Positions 25,352-33,363 of a stretch of 64,000 nucleotides of DNA are shown piece by piece (position 1 is the stretch's first letter; each line of letters opens with the position of its first letter). This DNA is from Streptomyces zaomyceticus (lineage in GTDB: Bacteria; Actinomycetota; Actinomycetes; Streptomycetales; Streptomycetaceae): positions 62,001 through 126,000 of the forward strand of contig NZ_BNBZ01000011.1 of assembly GCF_014656215.1 (NCBI RefSeq), read 5' to 3'. The notes under the pieces are model-generated. The model had not been told where the DNA came from. It did no database searches and was given only the letters and a program-made list of their open reading frames with translations. The position numbers and the translations under genes were made by a program.

Positions 25352-27430
25352 ATGGCCCTCAGCCCTGTTCCGGCCCCCGGCCGCCCCACCGGACCTTCCG
25401 CCGGTCCCGTCCCCGGCCGCCCGTCCGGACCGGTCCGCGCCGCGCCCCCGCGCGCGGCGCGGCCCGGGGAGCTCCCCTCGGTGCACGGCGCGCTCCTCTG
25501 CGTCGCCCTTCCCGCCCTCGCCATCTGCGCCGAGCACGGCCAGCTCACCGGTGAGGGACCCGAGGGGGTGTACACGACGGGGCGACGGCTGCTGTCCCGT
25601 TGCGTTCTGCGGGTGGCGGGGCGAGAGCCCGTCGCCCTCCAGGGCCGCATGGCGAGCGCCGACCGGGCCGTGTTCCTCGGAGTCCTCCGGGTCCCCGGAG
25701 ACATGGGCCCCGATCCCGGTCTCACCGTCGAGCGCACACGGAGTGCCGACGGAACCGAACGGATCACCCTGCGTAGTGCCGTCGCCCGCCCCCTCCGGAT
25801 CCCCGTGGAAATCTCTCTGGGCACGGATCTCGCGGACCTGCGCGCGGTGGCGTCCGGCCGGTCCGGGCCGGAGCTCACCGCGAGCGTCCACGGCACCGGC
25901 CTGCGCTGGACGGACGGCGCCGGACGGTCCGTCGCCGTCACGGCGGACCCTCCGCCCATGGACGCCCTGGCGGCGGCCGGAGTACTGCGCTGGGAGGTCG
26001 ACCTGGGGCCGGGCGCCGCGTTCACGGTGCGGCTGCAGGTACGTGACGGCTCGGCCGGCCGGCCGATCGGCTCCTCGGGTGCGGGCGCCGGACGGCCCGG
26101 TGGCCACATCCTCGCCGAAGCCCTCGCCGAGGGCGACGACCCACGCCCGGGAGAGCTGCTGCGGGCGTCTGTCGAGGATCTGCGGGCCCTGCTCCAGCGA
26201 GACCCGGAGCACCCCGCTGACGTCCACCTCGCCGCCGGCGTCCCCTGGCGCTGCGGACCGGCCACCGCCGAGGCGCTCTGGGCGGCCCGCATGGCCCTTC
26301 CCCTCGGCACCCGGCTCGCCGTCACCACCCTGCGCGCCCTCGGCCGCACCCAACTCTGCGGCGAAGGACCCGACTCCGGACGGATCCCGGGACCCCTCAG
26401 GGACTCGGGCCCGCACCTTCCACCACGCTGTACCGGTATCGAGGCCACCCTCGCCTTTCCTGTCGTGCTCGCCGAGGCCCACCGCTGGGGGCTCCCGGCG
26501 AAGGACCTGGAGGAACTCCTCCCCGTCGCGGAGCGCTGCCTCGGCTGGCTGCGCCGGGCGATCGGTGGGAGCGGCCTCGTGCCGGACCCGGGGCCCGCCG
26601 GACCCTGGCGGGCGGAGACACAGGCACACGCGCATCGAGCCGCCCTGCTCGGAGCGGACCTGCTGGACACCTGCGGGAGATCCGGGGGAGAGGCACTGCG
26701 CGAAGCGGCGCGGAGCCTGCGCGAGCGTTTCCGGCGGGAGTTCTGGCTCGACGACCCCGCGGGGGGACGGCCCGCCGTCGCCCGCGGACCGGACGGCCGG
26801 GTGTGGCCCCAGCTGGGCGGCTGGGCCGCACACCTCCTCGACACGGGGCTTTCGGGTGGCGGACGTCCCGCGCAAGGCCTGTTGGACAGGACCGAGACCG
26901 AACAGGTGGCGAGGCTGCTCGGCACCCCGGCCCTCGACTCGGGCTGGGGGCTGCGCAGTCTGGGTGCCAAGGAGCCGGGACACAACCCGTTCGGCCACCG
27001 CGCGGGCGCGGTGCGGGTGCACGAGACGGCGGTCGCCGTGGCCGGACTCGCCACCCTCGGCCACGAGAAGGAGGCCGCCTCCCTCCTGCGCGGTCTGCTC
27101 GACGCGTCGGAGGCCTTCAGGTACCGGCTGCCCGAGATGTACGCGGGGGAGCAGCGGACGGCGGGCGGGAGCCCGGTGCCGCACCCGGCCGCCTGCCGAC
27201 CGGCGGCGGTCGCGGCGGCCGGAGCCGTGCACGCCCTGCTTGCCCTCGCCGGAATCCGGCCGGACGCACCGGGGCGCTCCGTGTCGACGCACCCGTTGCG
27301 GTCGGCGCCGCTCGGGGCGATCCGGTTCTCGGGGCTCGTGGTCGCCGGTGGGCCGTTCGCCGTGCGAGTCGGCAGGCTCGGTCTCGGTATGGTCGAGGAG
27401 GCCGCCGAAGGCCTTCAGCTGGGGGTGTGA
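25352..27430 (+). CDS. Glycogen debranching enzyme-like protein
   Basis: The 692-residue protein fits the actinobacterial glycogen-debranching family. An N-terminal beta-rich domain begins LPSVHGALLCVALPALAICAEHGQLTGEGPEG and includes the TTGRRLLSR segment. An (alpha/alpha)6 barrel region in the second half has VPWRCGPATAEALWAARMAL, WLRRAIGG, QLGGWAAHLLD and NPFGHRAGAVRVHETAVA. Such proteins act as alpha-glucan 1,6-glucosidase or related glycosidases. The start is uncertain: ATG 25352 has no clear ribosome site and GTG 25295 is in frame upstream. No other glycogen gene is near, so the substrate is not confirmed. Confidence 0.7.
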   Translation: MALSPVPAPGRPTGPSAGPVPGRPSGPVRAAPPRAARPGELPSVHGALLCVALPALAICAEHGQLTGEGPEGVYTTGRRLLSRCVLRVAGREPVALQGRMASADRAVFLGVLRVPGDMGPDPGLTVERTRSADGTERITLRSAVARPLRIPVEISLGTDLADLRAVASGRSGPELTASVHGTGLRWTDGAGRSVAVTADPPPMDALAAAGVLRWEVDLGPGAAFTVRLQVRDGSAGRPIGSSGAGAGRPGGHILAEALAEGDDPRPGELLRASVEDLRALLQRDPEHPADVHLAAGVPWRCGPATAEALWAARMALPLGTRLAVTTLRALGRTQLCGEGPDSGRIPGPLRDSGPHLPPRCTGIEATLAFPVVLAEAHRWGLPAKDLEELLPVAERCLGWLRRAIGGSGLVPDPGPAGPWRAETQAHAHRAALLGADLLDTCGRSGGEALREAARSLRERFRREFWLDDPAGGRPAVARGPDGRVWPQLGGWAAHLLDTGLSGGGRPAQGLLDRTETEQVARLLGTPALDSGWGLRSLGAKEPGHNPFGHRAGAVRVHETAVAVAGLATLGHEKEAASLLRGLLDASEAFRYRLPEMYAGEQRTAGGSPVPHPAACRPAAVAAAGAVHALLALAGIRPDAPGRSVSTHPLRSAPLGAIRFSGLVVAGGPFAVRVGRLGLGMVEEAAEGLQLGV

Positions 27431-27508
27431 CGGGATGCCGGGTACAGACACGCGGGAAGACTCGCGGCAGGGCGAGGAAGTCGTCGCCGATGCTTCCGAG
27501 GGGCGTGT

Positions 27509-27529
27509 TTATCGTCAGGAAGACGACTA
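27509..27529. promoter_or_regulatory. Candidate NrtR operator overlapping a strong -10
   Basis: TTATCGTC-AGGAA-GACGACTA is an imperfect inverted repeat, and its right arm runs into TATGAT (27528-27533), a near-consensus -10. It lies 11-31 bp before the Nudix regulator ATG, a placement suited to autorepression. Confidence 0.5.
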
Positions 27530-27539
27530 TGATCGCGGC

Positions 27540-28355
27540 ATGCCTCCCTACGACCCGTCGGCCTATCCGCCCTTCGCCGTCACCGTCGATCTGGTCGTGC
27601 TCACCGTGCGCCGCCATGCGCTCTGCACCCTGGTCGTACGGCGGGGAGAATCGCCGTACCAGGGGCGTTGGGCGCTGCCCGGCGGCTTCGTGCGGGCCGA
27701 GGAGGACCTCGGTGCCGCGGCCGCGCGCGAGCTGGTCGAGGAGACGGGTCTCTGCGCCCACGATCCGGCCGCCCCGCCGCCCGTACCGAGCAACGGCGCG
27801 CACCTGGAACAGCTGGCGACGTACGGGGCGCCCGACCGCGACCCGCGCATGCGAGTGGTCAGCGTGGCGCATCTGGCCCTGGCCCCCGACCTTCCCGCAC
27901 CGAGGGCCGGCGGGGACGCGAACAGCGCACGCTGGGCCCCGGTCGAGGAGCTGCTCGGCGAGGACGCACTCGCCGGGAAGGCCGAGGCCGCCGCGGCGGC
28001 GGCCGGGGAGGCCGGGAGCGAGGAGAAGGAGGGGGGCCCGGAGGCGCTCGCCTTCGACCATGCCCGGATCCTCGCCGACGGCGTGGAGCGTGCCCGCTCC
28101 AAGATCGAGTACTCCTCCCTGGCCACCGCCTTCTGTCCGCCGGAGTTCACGGTCGGAGAGCTTCGGCGCGTCTACGAGGCGGTCTGGGGCGTGTCCCTGG
28201 ACCCGCGCAACTTCCACCGGAAGGTGACCGGCACGCCCGGCTTCCTGGTCCCGGTCGGCGGCACCACGACCCGTCAGGGCGGGCGCCCCGCCCAGCTCTT
28301 CAGGGCAGGTGGGGCCACGCTCCTCAACCCGCCCATGCTGCGGCCCGAGGTCTGA
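27540..28355 (+). CDS. NrtR-type protein: Nudix hydrolase domain fused to winged helix
   Basis: The 271-residue protein has an N-terminal Nudix domain and a C-terminal winged helix (IEYSSLATAFCPPEFTVGELRR and RNFHRKVTGTPGF), the architecture of NrtR regulators of NAD metabolism. The Nudix box is complete (G49, E55, R63-E64, E67-E68, G70), so unlike many NrtR repressors it may still hydrolyse ADP-ribose or a related nucleotide. Residues about 145-165 are an Ala/Glu-rich insertion. The ATG at 27540 follows a TATGAT box at six bases, so it may be leaderless. An upstream in-frame ATG at 27435 would place the operator inside the gene and is less likely. Target NAD genes are not in this window. Confidence 0.82.
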   Translation: MPPYDPSAYPPFAVTVDLVVLTVRRHALCTLVVRRGESPYQGRWALPGGFVRAEEDLGAAAARELVEETGLCAHDPAAPPPVPSNGAHLEQLATYGAPDRDPRMRVVSVAHLALAPDLPAPRAGGDANSARWAPVEELLGEDALAGKAEAAAAAAGEAGSEEKEGGPEALAFDHARILADGVERARSKIEYSSLATAFCPPEFTVGELRRVYEAVWGVSLDPRNFHRKVTGTPGFLVPVGGTTTRQGGRPAQLFRAGGATLLNPPMLRPEV

Positions 28356-28477
28356 CGGACGGGCCCGTCCGGCGCCCCGGGGCGCCAACCCTGCGCTGAA
28401 AGTCCGAAATGTAGCGTTATCTTGCTGCGGTAGCGCCGCCCTGCCGCGGAGCGGTGTCACCTACCGCGAGAGAAGCG

Positions 28478-30235
28478 ATGCTCCAGGCAATCGGACTGAC
28501 CAGCACGCCCCGCCGCGATCGCCCGCCCGCCGTGGACGATCTGACCTTCGAGGCCCGGCCGGGTGCCGTGACCGCTCTCCTCGGCTCCCCGGGCGCCGGG
28601 AAGACCACCGCGCTCCGGCTCATGCTCGAACTCGAGCCGGGCCGTGGGATCACCTACTTCCGCGGCCGGCCGCTGCACCGCATCGCCCACCCTCCGCGCG
28701 AGGTCGGTGTGCTCCTCGGTGACATCCCCGGACATCCCTCCCGCACGCTCCGGGGCCAGCTGCGAATGCTCTGTGCGGCCACGGGGGTTCCGGCCGTACG
28801 TGCCGATGAGCTGACGCGGGCCGTGGGCCTGGCCGGCCTGGAGCGCCGACGGATCGGGACTCTTCCGATCGGGGCGGATCGCCGACTCGGCCTCGCCTCG
28901 GCCCTGTTGGGTGACCCCCACACCCTGCTGCTCGACGAGCCGTGCGCCGGGCTCTCCGTGGCCGAGAGCGCGTGGCTGTACGAGCTCCTGCGGGCGCACG
29001 CGGACGAGGGCGGGACCGTGCTGTACACCACGGAGGATCCCAAGGACGCGGCCCGCAACGCCGACCGGGTCGTCACGCTCGACCGCGGGCGGCTCGTCGC
29101 CGACCAGGACGTCGCCGAGTTCGCCCGTACCCGACTGCGGCCCCGGGTCGCCGTCCGCACTCCGCAGGCCGCGCGACTGGCCGCGGTGGTGACCCAGGAG
29201 GCGAGGGCGGCCCGCCGTTCCGTCGAGGTCGTCGCCGAGGACGGCAACCGTCTGTCCGTCTACGGGAGCGACTGCGCGGCCGTCGGCGACACGGCGTTCC
29301 GCCACGGTGTGCCGATCCATCGACTCACCGCCGAGACCGGCGACACCGGACCCGTTGCGCGCGCTCCGGGAAGCGAGGCGCCCCGCCGGTCCGACTCCGA
29401 ACGGCATGCCACCGCGCCCCGTGAGGCACCGACCGGGGAGCCGGGTGGTGCACGGAGGCCTGCCCGCTCGCCCCTGCGCCCGCTGCGGTACGAGATCCAT
29501 CGACTCATGGGCGTGCCGTCCACCCCGCTCGTCGTGGCGGCCGTCCTCCTCGGCTCCCTGGCACTCGCCGTGCTCCTCGGGCGTACCGGTCACGCCGCCC
29601 TCCCCGCAGTGCTGGCCGGCTGGCCCGCGATCTCCCCACTGCCGCCCGCCGCCCTGGGGGCCGGACTGCTCGGCGCCTTCTCCTTCGGCGAGGAGTACCG
29701 CTATCCGGCGCTCACGTCGGGCCGGGGCGCCGTGCCCCGACGGCCGGGTCTGCTGCTCGCGAAGCTCGCCGTGGCGGCGGCCGTCGCCCTCGCGCTGGGG
29801 GCGGCCGTGGTGGTGGCCGACCTGGAGGTTCTGCGGTTCGTCTACGGCGACGAGTTGATCGTCGTACCGGAGAACTGGCCCACTCTGTGCGCGAGTTGGC
29901 TCGGGCTGCTCGTCGGCTGCGCCTGGGCCGGGGTGCTCGGGGCCGGGGTGTTCAGGGCCGCGGCGGCCGGGGTGGCTGCGGTCCTGGCGGTGCCGGTCGC
30001 CTTCGTCCCCTTGCTGCAGAAGGTGCTGACCGGGCCGTCGGTGCGGTCGGCCGCCGGACTCCCGGCGCGGTTGCGCGAGTTCGCCGGTCCGCAGTGGGCC
30101 CCGGCGGCGGACCGCTGGCTGACGGGGGCGCTGCGAGTGCTCGGTCAGCCCGCAGGGGTGGCTCTCTCGCTGACGTTGACCGGCTTGCTCTGCGCCTATG
30201 TGTTCACCGGCCTTCGACGCAAGGCCCGTTGGTGA
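28478..30235 (+). CDS. ABC transporter with fused ATPase and membrane domains, next to whiH
   Basis: In 585 residues, an N-terminal ATPase (Walker A GSPGAGKT at 36-43; Walker B TLLLDEPCAGLS) is joined by a hydrophilic, Arg/Pro-rich linker (about 290-340) to a membrane domain with about six hydrophobic segments from residue 350 to the end (for example PLVVAAVLLGSLALAVLLG). The signature loop is PIGADRRLGLA instead of LSGGQ, a degenerate form that may reduce or change ATP use. The ATG at 28478 is preceded by GAGAAG. The gene is immediately upstream of whiH, a conserved Streptomyces neighbourhood, and is probably an exporter-like transporter with a half-size membrane part. Substrate unknown. Confidence 0.75.
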   Translation: MLQAIGLTSTPRRDRPPAVDDLTFEARPGAVTALLGSPGAGKTTALRLMLELEPGRGITYFRGRPLHRIAHPPREVGVLLGDIPGHPSRTLRGQLRMLCAATGVPAVRADELTRAVGLAGLERRRIGTLPIGADRRLGLASALLGDPHTLLLDEPCAGLSVAESAWLYELLRAHADEGGTVLYTTEDPKDAARNADRVVTLDRGRLVADQDVAEFARTRLRPRVAVRTPQAARLAAVVTQEARAARRSVEVVAEDGNRLSVYGSDCAAVGDTAFRHGVPIHRLTAETGDTGPVARAPGSEAPRRSDSERHATAPREAPTGEPGGARRPARSPLRPLRYEIHRLMGVPSTPLVVAAVLLGSLALAVLLGRTGHAALPAVLAGWPAISPLPPAALGAGLLGAFSFGEEYRYPALTSGRGAVPRRPGLLLAKLAVAAAVALALGAAVVVADLEVLRFVYGDELIVVPENWPTLCASWLGLLVGCAWAGVLGAGVFRAAAAGVAAVLAVPVAFVPLLQKVLTGPSVRSAAGLPARLREFAGPQWAPAADRWLTGALRVLGQPAGVALSLTLTGLLCAYVFTGLRRKARW

Positions 30236-30277
30236 TCACTTCCGGATCGAAAGCCTCCGGTTAGCAGCCAACTCCCT

Positions 30278-30332
30278 TAAAACCTGACCGATATGTCCGA
30301 TTAATCGTCAATTGTGTAGGGGGTGCCGATCA
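30278..30332 (+). promoter_or_regulatory. Candidate sigma-WhiG promoters of whiH
   Basis: TAAA (30278-30281), 14 bases, then TCCGATTA (30296-30303) is close to the sigma-WhiG pattern TAAA-N14-16-GCCGATAA. A second set, TCAA (30308-30311) and GCCGATCA (30325-30332), has a good -10 but a 13-base spacer. whiH is known as a direct sigma-WhiG target in S. coelicolor. The segment is clearly more A+T-rich than its surroundings. Confidence 0.5.
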
Positions 30333-30395
30333 CCCTTTCGTGTGCTTTTCACCAAAGACCTCAAGGGTCACGGAGGCAACGCCGACAAAGGATGC

Positions 30396-31283
30396 GTGAG
30401 TACCCTTGCGCACACAATGATGACCGCCGCCCGCTCCGTAGACTCCGGTCTCGGCACCCCGGGCGATCTCGACCGCTACCCCTACGCGGAGGCGCCCGCC
30501 GCCGGCCGCGTGGGCCCGCCCTCCTGGGAGGGGGTGGACACCGACCTGGGCCGCGTCGGCCGCCGCGGCACCGGCAACCGGGGGCGCGGGCTGCACGGCC
30601 AGCTGGTCCAGCAGCTCGGCCAGATGATCGTCTCGGGCGACCTGGGGGCCGACCGCCCGCTCGTCCCCGAGGAGATCGGCCAGCGGTTCGAGGTCTCACG
30701 CACCGTCGTACGCGAGTCGCTGCGCGTGCTGGAGGCCAAGGGGCTCGTCAGCGCCCGCCCCAACGTCGGCACCCGCGTCAGGCCCGTCAGTGACTGGAAC
30801 CTCCTCGACCCCGACATCATCGAGTGGCGCGCCTTCGGCCCGCAGCGCGACGACCAGCGCCGGGAGCTGAACGAGCTGCGCTGGACCATCGAGCCCCTGG
30901 CCGCCCGCCTCGCCGCCGGACACGGCCGCGAGGACGTCCAGCAGCGGCTGGCCGACATGGTCGAGATCATGGGCCACGCGTTCGCCCAGGGGGACGGCAT
31001 CACCTTCTCCCGCGCCGACACCGAGTTCCACTCGCTCCTCATCCAGCTCGCCGGGAACCGCATGCTGGAGCACCTCTCCGGCATCGTCTCTGCCGCGCTC
31101 CAGGTGTCCGGCGGTCCCGTCACGGGCTGCGACCGTCCGAGCGAGGCCTGCCTCTCGCACCACGCCCGGATCGTGGACGCGCTCGCCGCGGGCGACGCCC
31201 ACGGCGCCGAGACGGCCATGCGGGCGCTGCTCACGGTCCACCCCGAGGTGGAGCGGGTCGTCCCCGCCCCCCGCGAACACTGA
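30396..31283 (+). CDS. whiH: WhiH, GntR-family sporulation regulator
   Basis: The 295-residue FadR-type GntR regulator is needed for sporulation septation in aerial hyphae in S. coelicolor. After an about 60-residue N-terminal extension (STLAHTMMTAARS...), the winged helix occupies about residues 68-140 with PLVPEEIGQRFEVSRTVVRE and the FCD ligand domain follows (ELRWTIEPLAARLAAGHG, DTEFHSLLIQLAGNRMLEHL). GTG 30396 is preceded by AAGGA a little closely; the two ATGs at 30417 and 30420 are alternatives. Identity rests on the sequence and on hrdB directly downstream. It probably responds to a carboxylate metabolite, as FCD proteins do, and represses itself. Confidence 0.93.
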   Translation: MSTLAHTMMTAARSVDSGLGTPGDLDRYPYAEAPAAGRVGPPSWEGVDTDLGRVGRRGTGNRGRGLHGQLVQQLGQMIVSGDLGADRPLVPEEIGQRFEVSRTVVRESLRVLEAKGLVSARPNVGTRVRPVSDWNLLDPDIIEWRAFGPQRDDQRRELNELRWTIEPLAARLAAGHGREDVQQRLADMVEIMGHAFAQGDGITFSRADTEFHSLLIQLAGNRMLEHLSGIVSAALQVSGGPVTGCDRPSEACLSHHARIVDALAAGDAHGAETAMRALLTVHPEVERVVPAPREH

Positions 31284-31340
31284 CGCGCGGGCCGTGGCCG
31301 GGAACGCGGAGGTGCGGGCATCACGTGCCGCCGGGTCCGA

Positions 31341-31381
31341 GCGTCACCCGGGGATCCTGGAAGGGGTTCCCCGGGTGACGC
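31341..31381 (+). terminator. whiH terminator hairpin
   Basis: Perfect 14-bp arms (31341-31354 and 31368-31381) with a 13-base loop, 58 bp after the whiH stop and before the hrdB control region. Confidence 0.75.
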
Positions 31382-31470
31382 CAGGATTTCGGCGGCGCGA
31401 ATGTACCCTTATTTACTCCTCTGCGTTTTTTGTCGCACATGAGGTGTGACTCGGGCCACGAAGATTGGGC

Positions 31471-31497
31471 GTAACACTCCTCCGAGCCGTGCGATGA
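31471..31497 (+). promoter_or_regulatory. Candidate ECF-type hrdB promoter
   Basis: GTAAC (31471-31475), 16 bases, then CGATGA (31492-31497) has the form of an ECF sigma promoter. In Streptomyces hrdB is transcribed largely by the ECF factor ShbA, so this is a reasonable site; it is inferred from pattern only. Confidence 0.45.
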
Positions 31498-31661
31498 CCT
31501 AAGAGGTGACAGCCGAGGAAGGAATACAGCAGCCGTTGGAGGCGCTGTGCAGTTCCCCGGTCCAGCCCGCGCCGTCGGCACATTCCCCGTCGACGGTCGT
31601 CGGCTCCAGCCCGATCCAGGGCGGGGCCGGAAGCCGTTTCCATCGTTCCGAGAGGTTGTTC

Positions 31662-33209
31662 GTGTCGGCCAGCACATCCCGTACGCTCCCGCCGGAGATC
31701 GCCGAGTCCGAGTCTGTGATGGCGCTCATCGAGCGGGGAAAGGCTGATGGGCAGATCGCCGGCGATGACGTGCGTCGGGCCTTCGAGGCTGACCAGATTC
31801 CGCCAACCCAGTGGAAGAATGTTCTGCGCAGCCTCAATCAGATCCTCGAGGAAGAGGGTGTGACGCTGATGGTCAGTGCAGCGGAGTCGCCGAAGCGCGC
31901 CCGCAAGAGCGTCGCCGCGAAGAGCCCGGCCAAGCGCACCGCCACCAAGACCGTCACCGCCAGGACCACCGTGACGAAGACGACCGTCACGTCGGCCGCG
32001 GCCTCCGCGGCCGAGGGCGCGGACCCGGCCGACGAGGCCGGATCCGCCGCCAAGAAGGCGGCCGCGAAGAAGACCGTCGCGAAGAAGACGGTGGCCAAGA
32101 AGACCGTCGCCAAGAAGACGGCGGCCAAGAAGACCACGTCCAAGAAGGACGCCGACGACCTCGCCGAGGGCGAAGAGATCCTCGAGGACGTCGCGCCCGG
32201 TAAGGGCGAGGAGGAGGAGACCGAGGGCGAGAGCAAGGGCTTCGTCCTGTCCGACGACGACGAGGACGACGCTCCGGCGCAGCAGGTCGCCGTCGCCGGT
32301 GCCACCGCCGACCCGGTCAAGGACTACCTGAAGCAGATCGGTAAGGTCCCGCTGCTCAACGCCGAGCAGGAGGTCGAGCTCGCCAAGCGCATCGAGGCCG
32401 GCCTGTTCGCCGAGGACAAGCTCGCGAACTCGGACAAGCTCGCGCCGAAGCTCAAGCGCGAGCTGGAGATCATCGCCGAGGACGGCCGCCGCGCCAAGAA
32501 CCACCTCCTGGAGGCCAACCTCCGCCTGGTGGTCTCGCTGGCCAAGCGTTACACCGGCCGCGGCATGCTCTTCCTGGACCTGATCCAGGAGGGCAACCTG
32601 GGTCTGATCCGCGCGGTCGAGAAGTTCGACTACACCAAGGGCTACAAGTTCTCCACGTACGCCACCTGGTGGATCCGTCAGGCGATCACCCGCGCCATGG
32701 CCGACCAGGCCCGCACCATCCGTATCCCGGTGCACATGGTCGAGGTCATCAACAAGCTCGCGCGTGTGCAGCGTCAGATGCTCCAGGACCTGGGCCGTGA
32801 GCCCACCCCGGAGGAGCTGGCCAAGGAGCTCGACATGACCCCTGAGAAGGTCATCGAGGTCCAGAAGTACGGCCGTGAGCCGATCTCCCTCCACACCCCG
32901 CTGGGTGAGGACGGCGACAGTGAGTTCGGCGACCTGATCGAGGACTCCGAGGCGGTCGTTCCGGCCGACGCGGTGAGCTTCACGCTCCTCCAGGAGCAGC
33001 TGCACTCGGTGCTCGACACGCTCTCCGAGCGTGAGGCCGGTGTCGTCTCGATGCGCTTCGGTCTCACCGACGGCCAGCCGAAGACGCTGGACGAGATCGG
33101 CAAGGTCTACGGCGTGACCCGTGAGCGGATCCGTCAGATCGAGTCCAAGACGATGTCGAAGCTGCGCCACCCGTCGCGCTCGCAGGTGCTGCGCGACTAC
33201 CTCGACTGA
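31662..33209 (+). CDS. hrdB: HrdB, principal RNA polymerase sigma factor
   Basis: The 515-residue protein is the housekeeping sigma-70. Region 1.1-like sequence (LPPEIAESESVMALIERGKADG) is followed by a lysine-rich linker with repeated VAKKT units (about residues 125-165) and an acidic stretch. Region 1.2 is DPVKDYLKQIGKVPLL, region 2 runs through LFLDLIQEGNLGLIRAVEK and KFSTYATWWIRQAI, region 3 is RIPVHMVEVINKLARVQRQ and region 4 ends in VTRERIRQIESKTMSKLRHP. GTG 31662 has GAGAGG seven bases before it and gives the N-terminus expected for HrdB. The long upstream in-frame extension is rejected. The gene is followed by its own hairpin. Confidence 0.97.
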   Translation: MSASTSRTLPPEIAESESVMALIERGKADGQIAGDDVRRAFEADQIPPTQWKNVLRSLNQILEEEGVTLMVSAAESPKRARKSVAAKSPAKRTATKTVTARTTVTKTTVTSAAASAAEGADPADEAGSAAKKAAAKKTVAKKTVAKKTVAKKTAAKKTTSKKDADDLAEGEEILEDVAPGKGEEEETEGESKGFVLSDDDEDDAPAQQVAVAGATADPVKDYLKQIGKVPLLNAEQEVELAKRIEAGLFAEDKLANSDKLAPKLKRELEIIAEDGRRAKNHLLEANLRLVVSLAKRYTGRGMLFLDLIQEGNLGLIRAVEKFDYTKGYKFSTYATWWIRQAITRAMADQARTIRIPVHMVEVINKLARVQRQMLQDLGREPTPEELAKELDMTPEKVIEVQKYGREPISLHTPLGEDGDSEFGDLIEDSEAVVPADAVSFTLLQEQLHSVLDTLSEREAGVVSMRFGLTDGQPKTLDEIGKVYGVTRERIRQIESKTMSKLRHPSRSQVLRDYLD

Positions 33210-33251
33210 TCCGTACGAGCCTCGGACACGAGGTACGGAGCGGTACGCGGA

Positions 33252-33284
33252 AGGGCCCGGTTCCCCGAAAGGGAGCCGGGCCCT
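33252..33284 (+). terminator. hrdB terminator
   Basis: 14-bp arms with one mismatch (AGGGCCCGGTTCCC paired with GGGAGCCGGGCCCT) and a 5-base loop, 42 bp after the hrdB stop. Confidence 0.75.
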
Positions 33285-33363
33285 CCGGCTGTGCGCGGGT
33301 GCACGGCGCGGTCGCGTGCTGGACTCTGGGTGAACCGACATCACCGGAGAGTCAGGAGGCTCC

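Larger units (their letters stand above)
31284..31661 (+). other. whiH-hrdB intergenic region with long hrdB leader
   Basis: The 378-bp gap holds the whiH terminator, a candidate ECF-type promoter (31471-31497) and an hrdB leader of about 155 bases. The leader stays open in the hrdB frame back to 31506, but that extension is unlike known HrdB N-termini and is read here as untranslated. Confidence 0.6.

Noticed and set aside
23958..28355. 1465-codon open frame on the plus strand
   Set aside because: Only the last 271 codons (Nudix regulator) are a real protein; the rest is Arg/Pro-rich shadow of the DUF4192 and debranching genes, typical of high G+C DNA.
31506..31661. N-terminal extension of HrdB by 52 codons
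   Set aside because: No ribosome site, sequence unlike known HrdB N-termini; GTG 31662 fits better.
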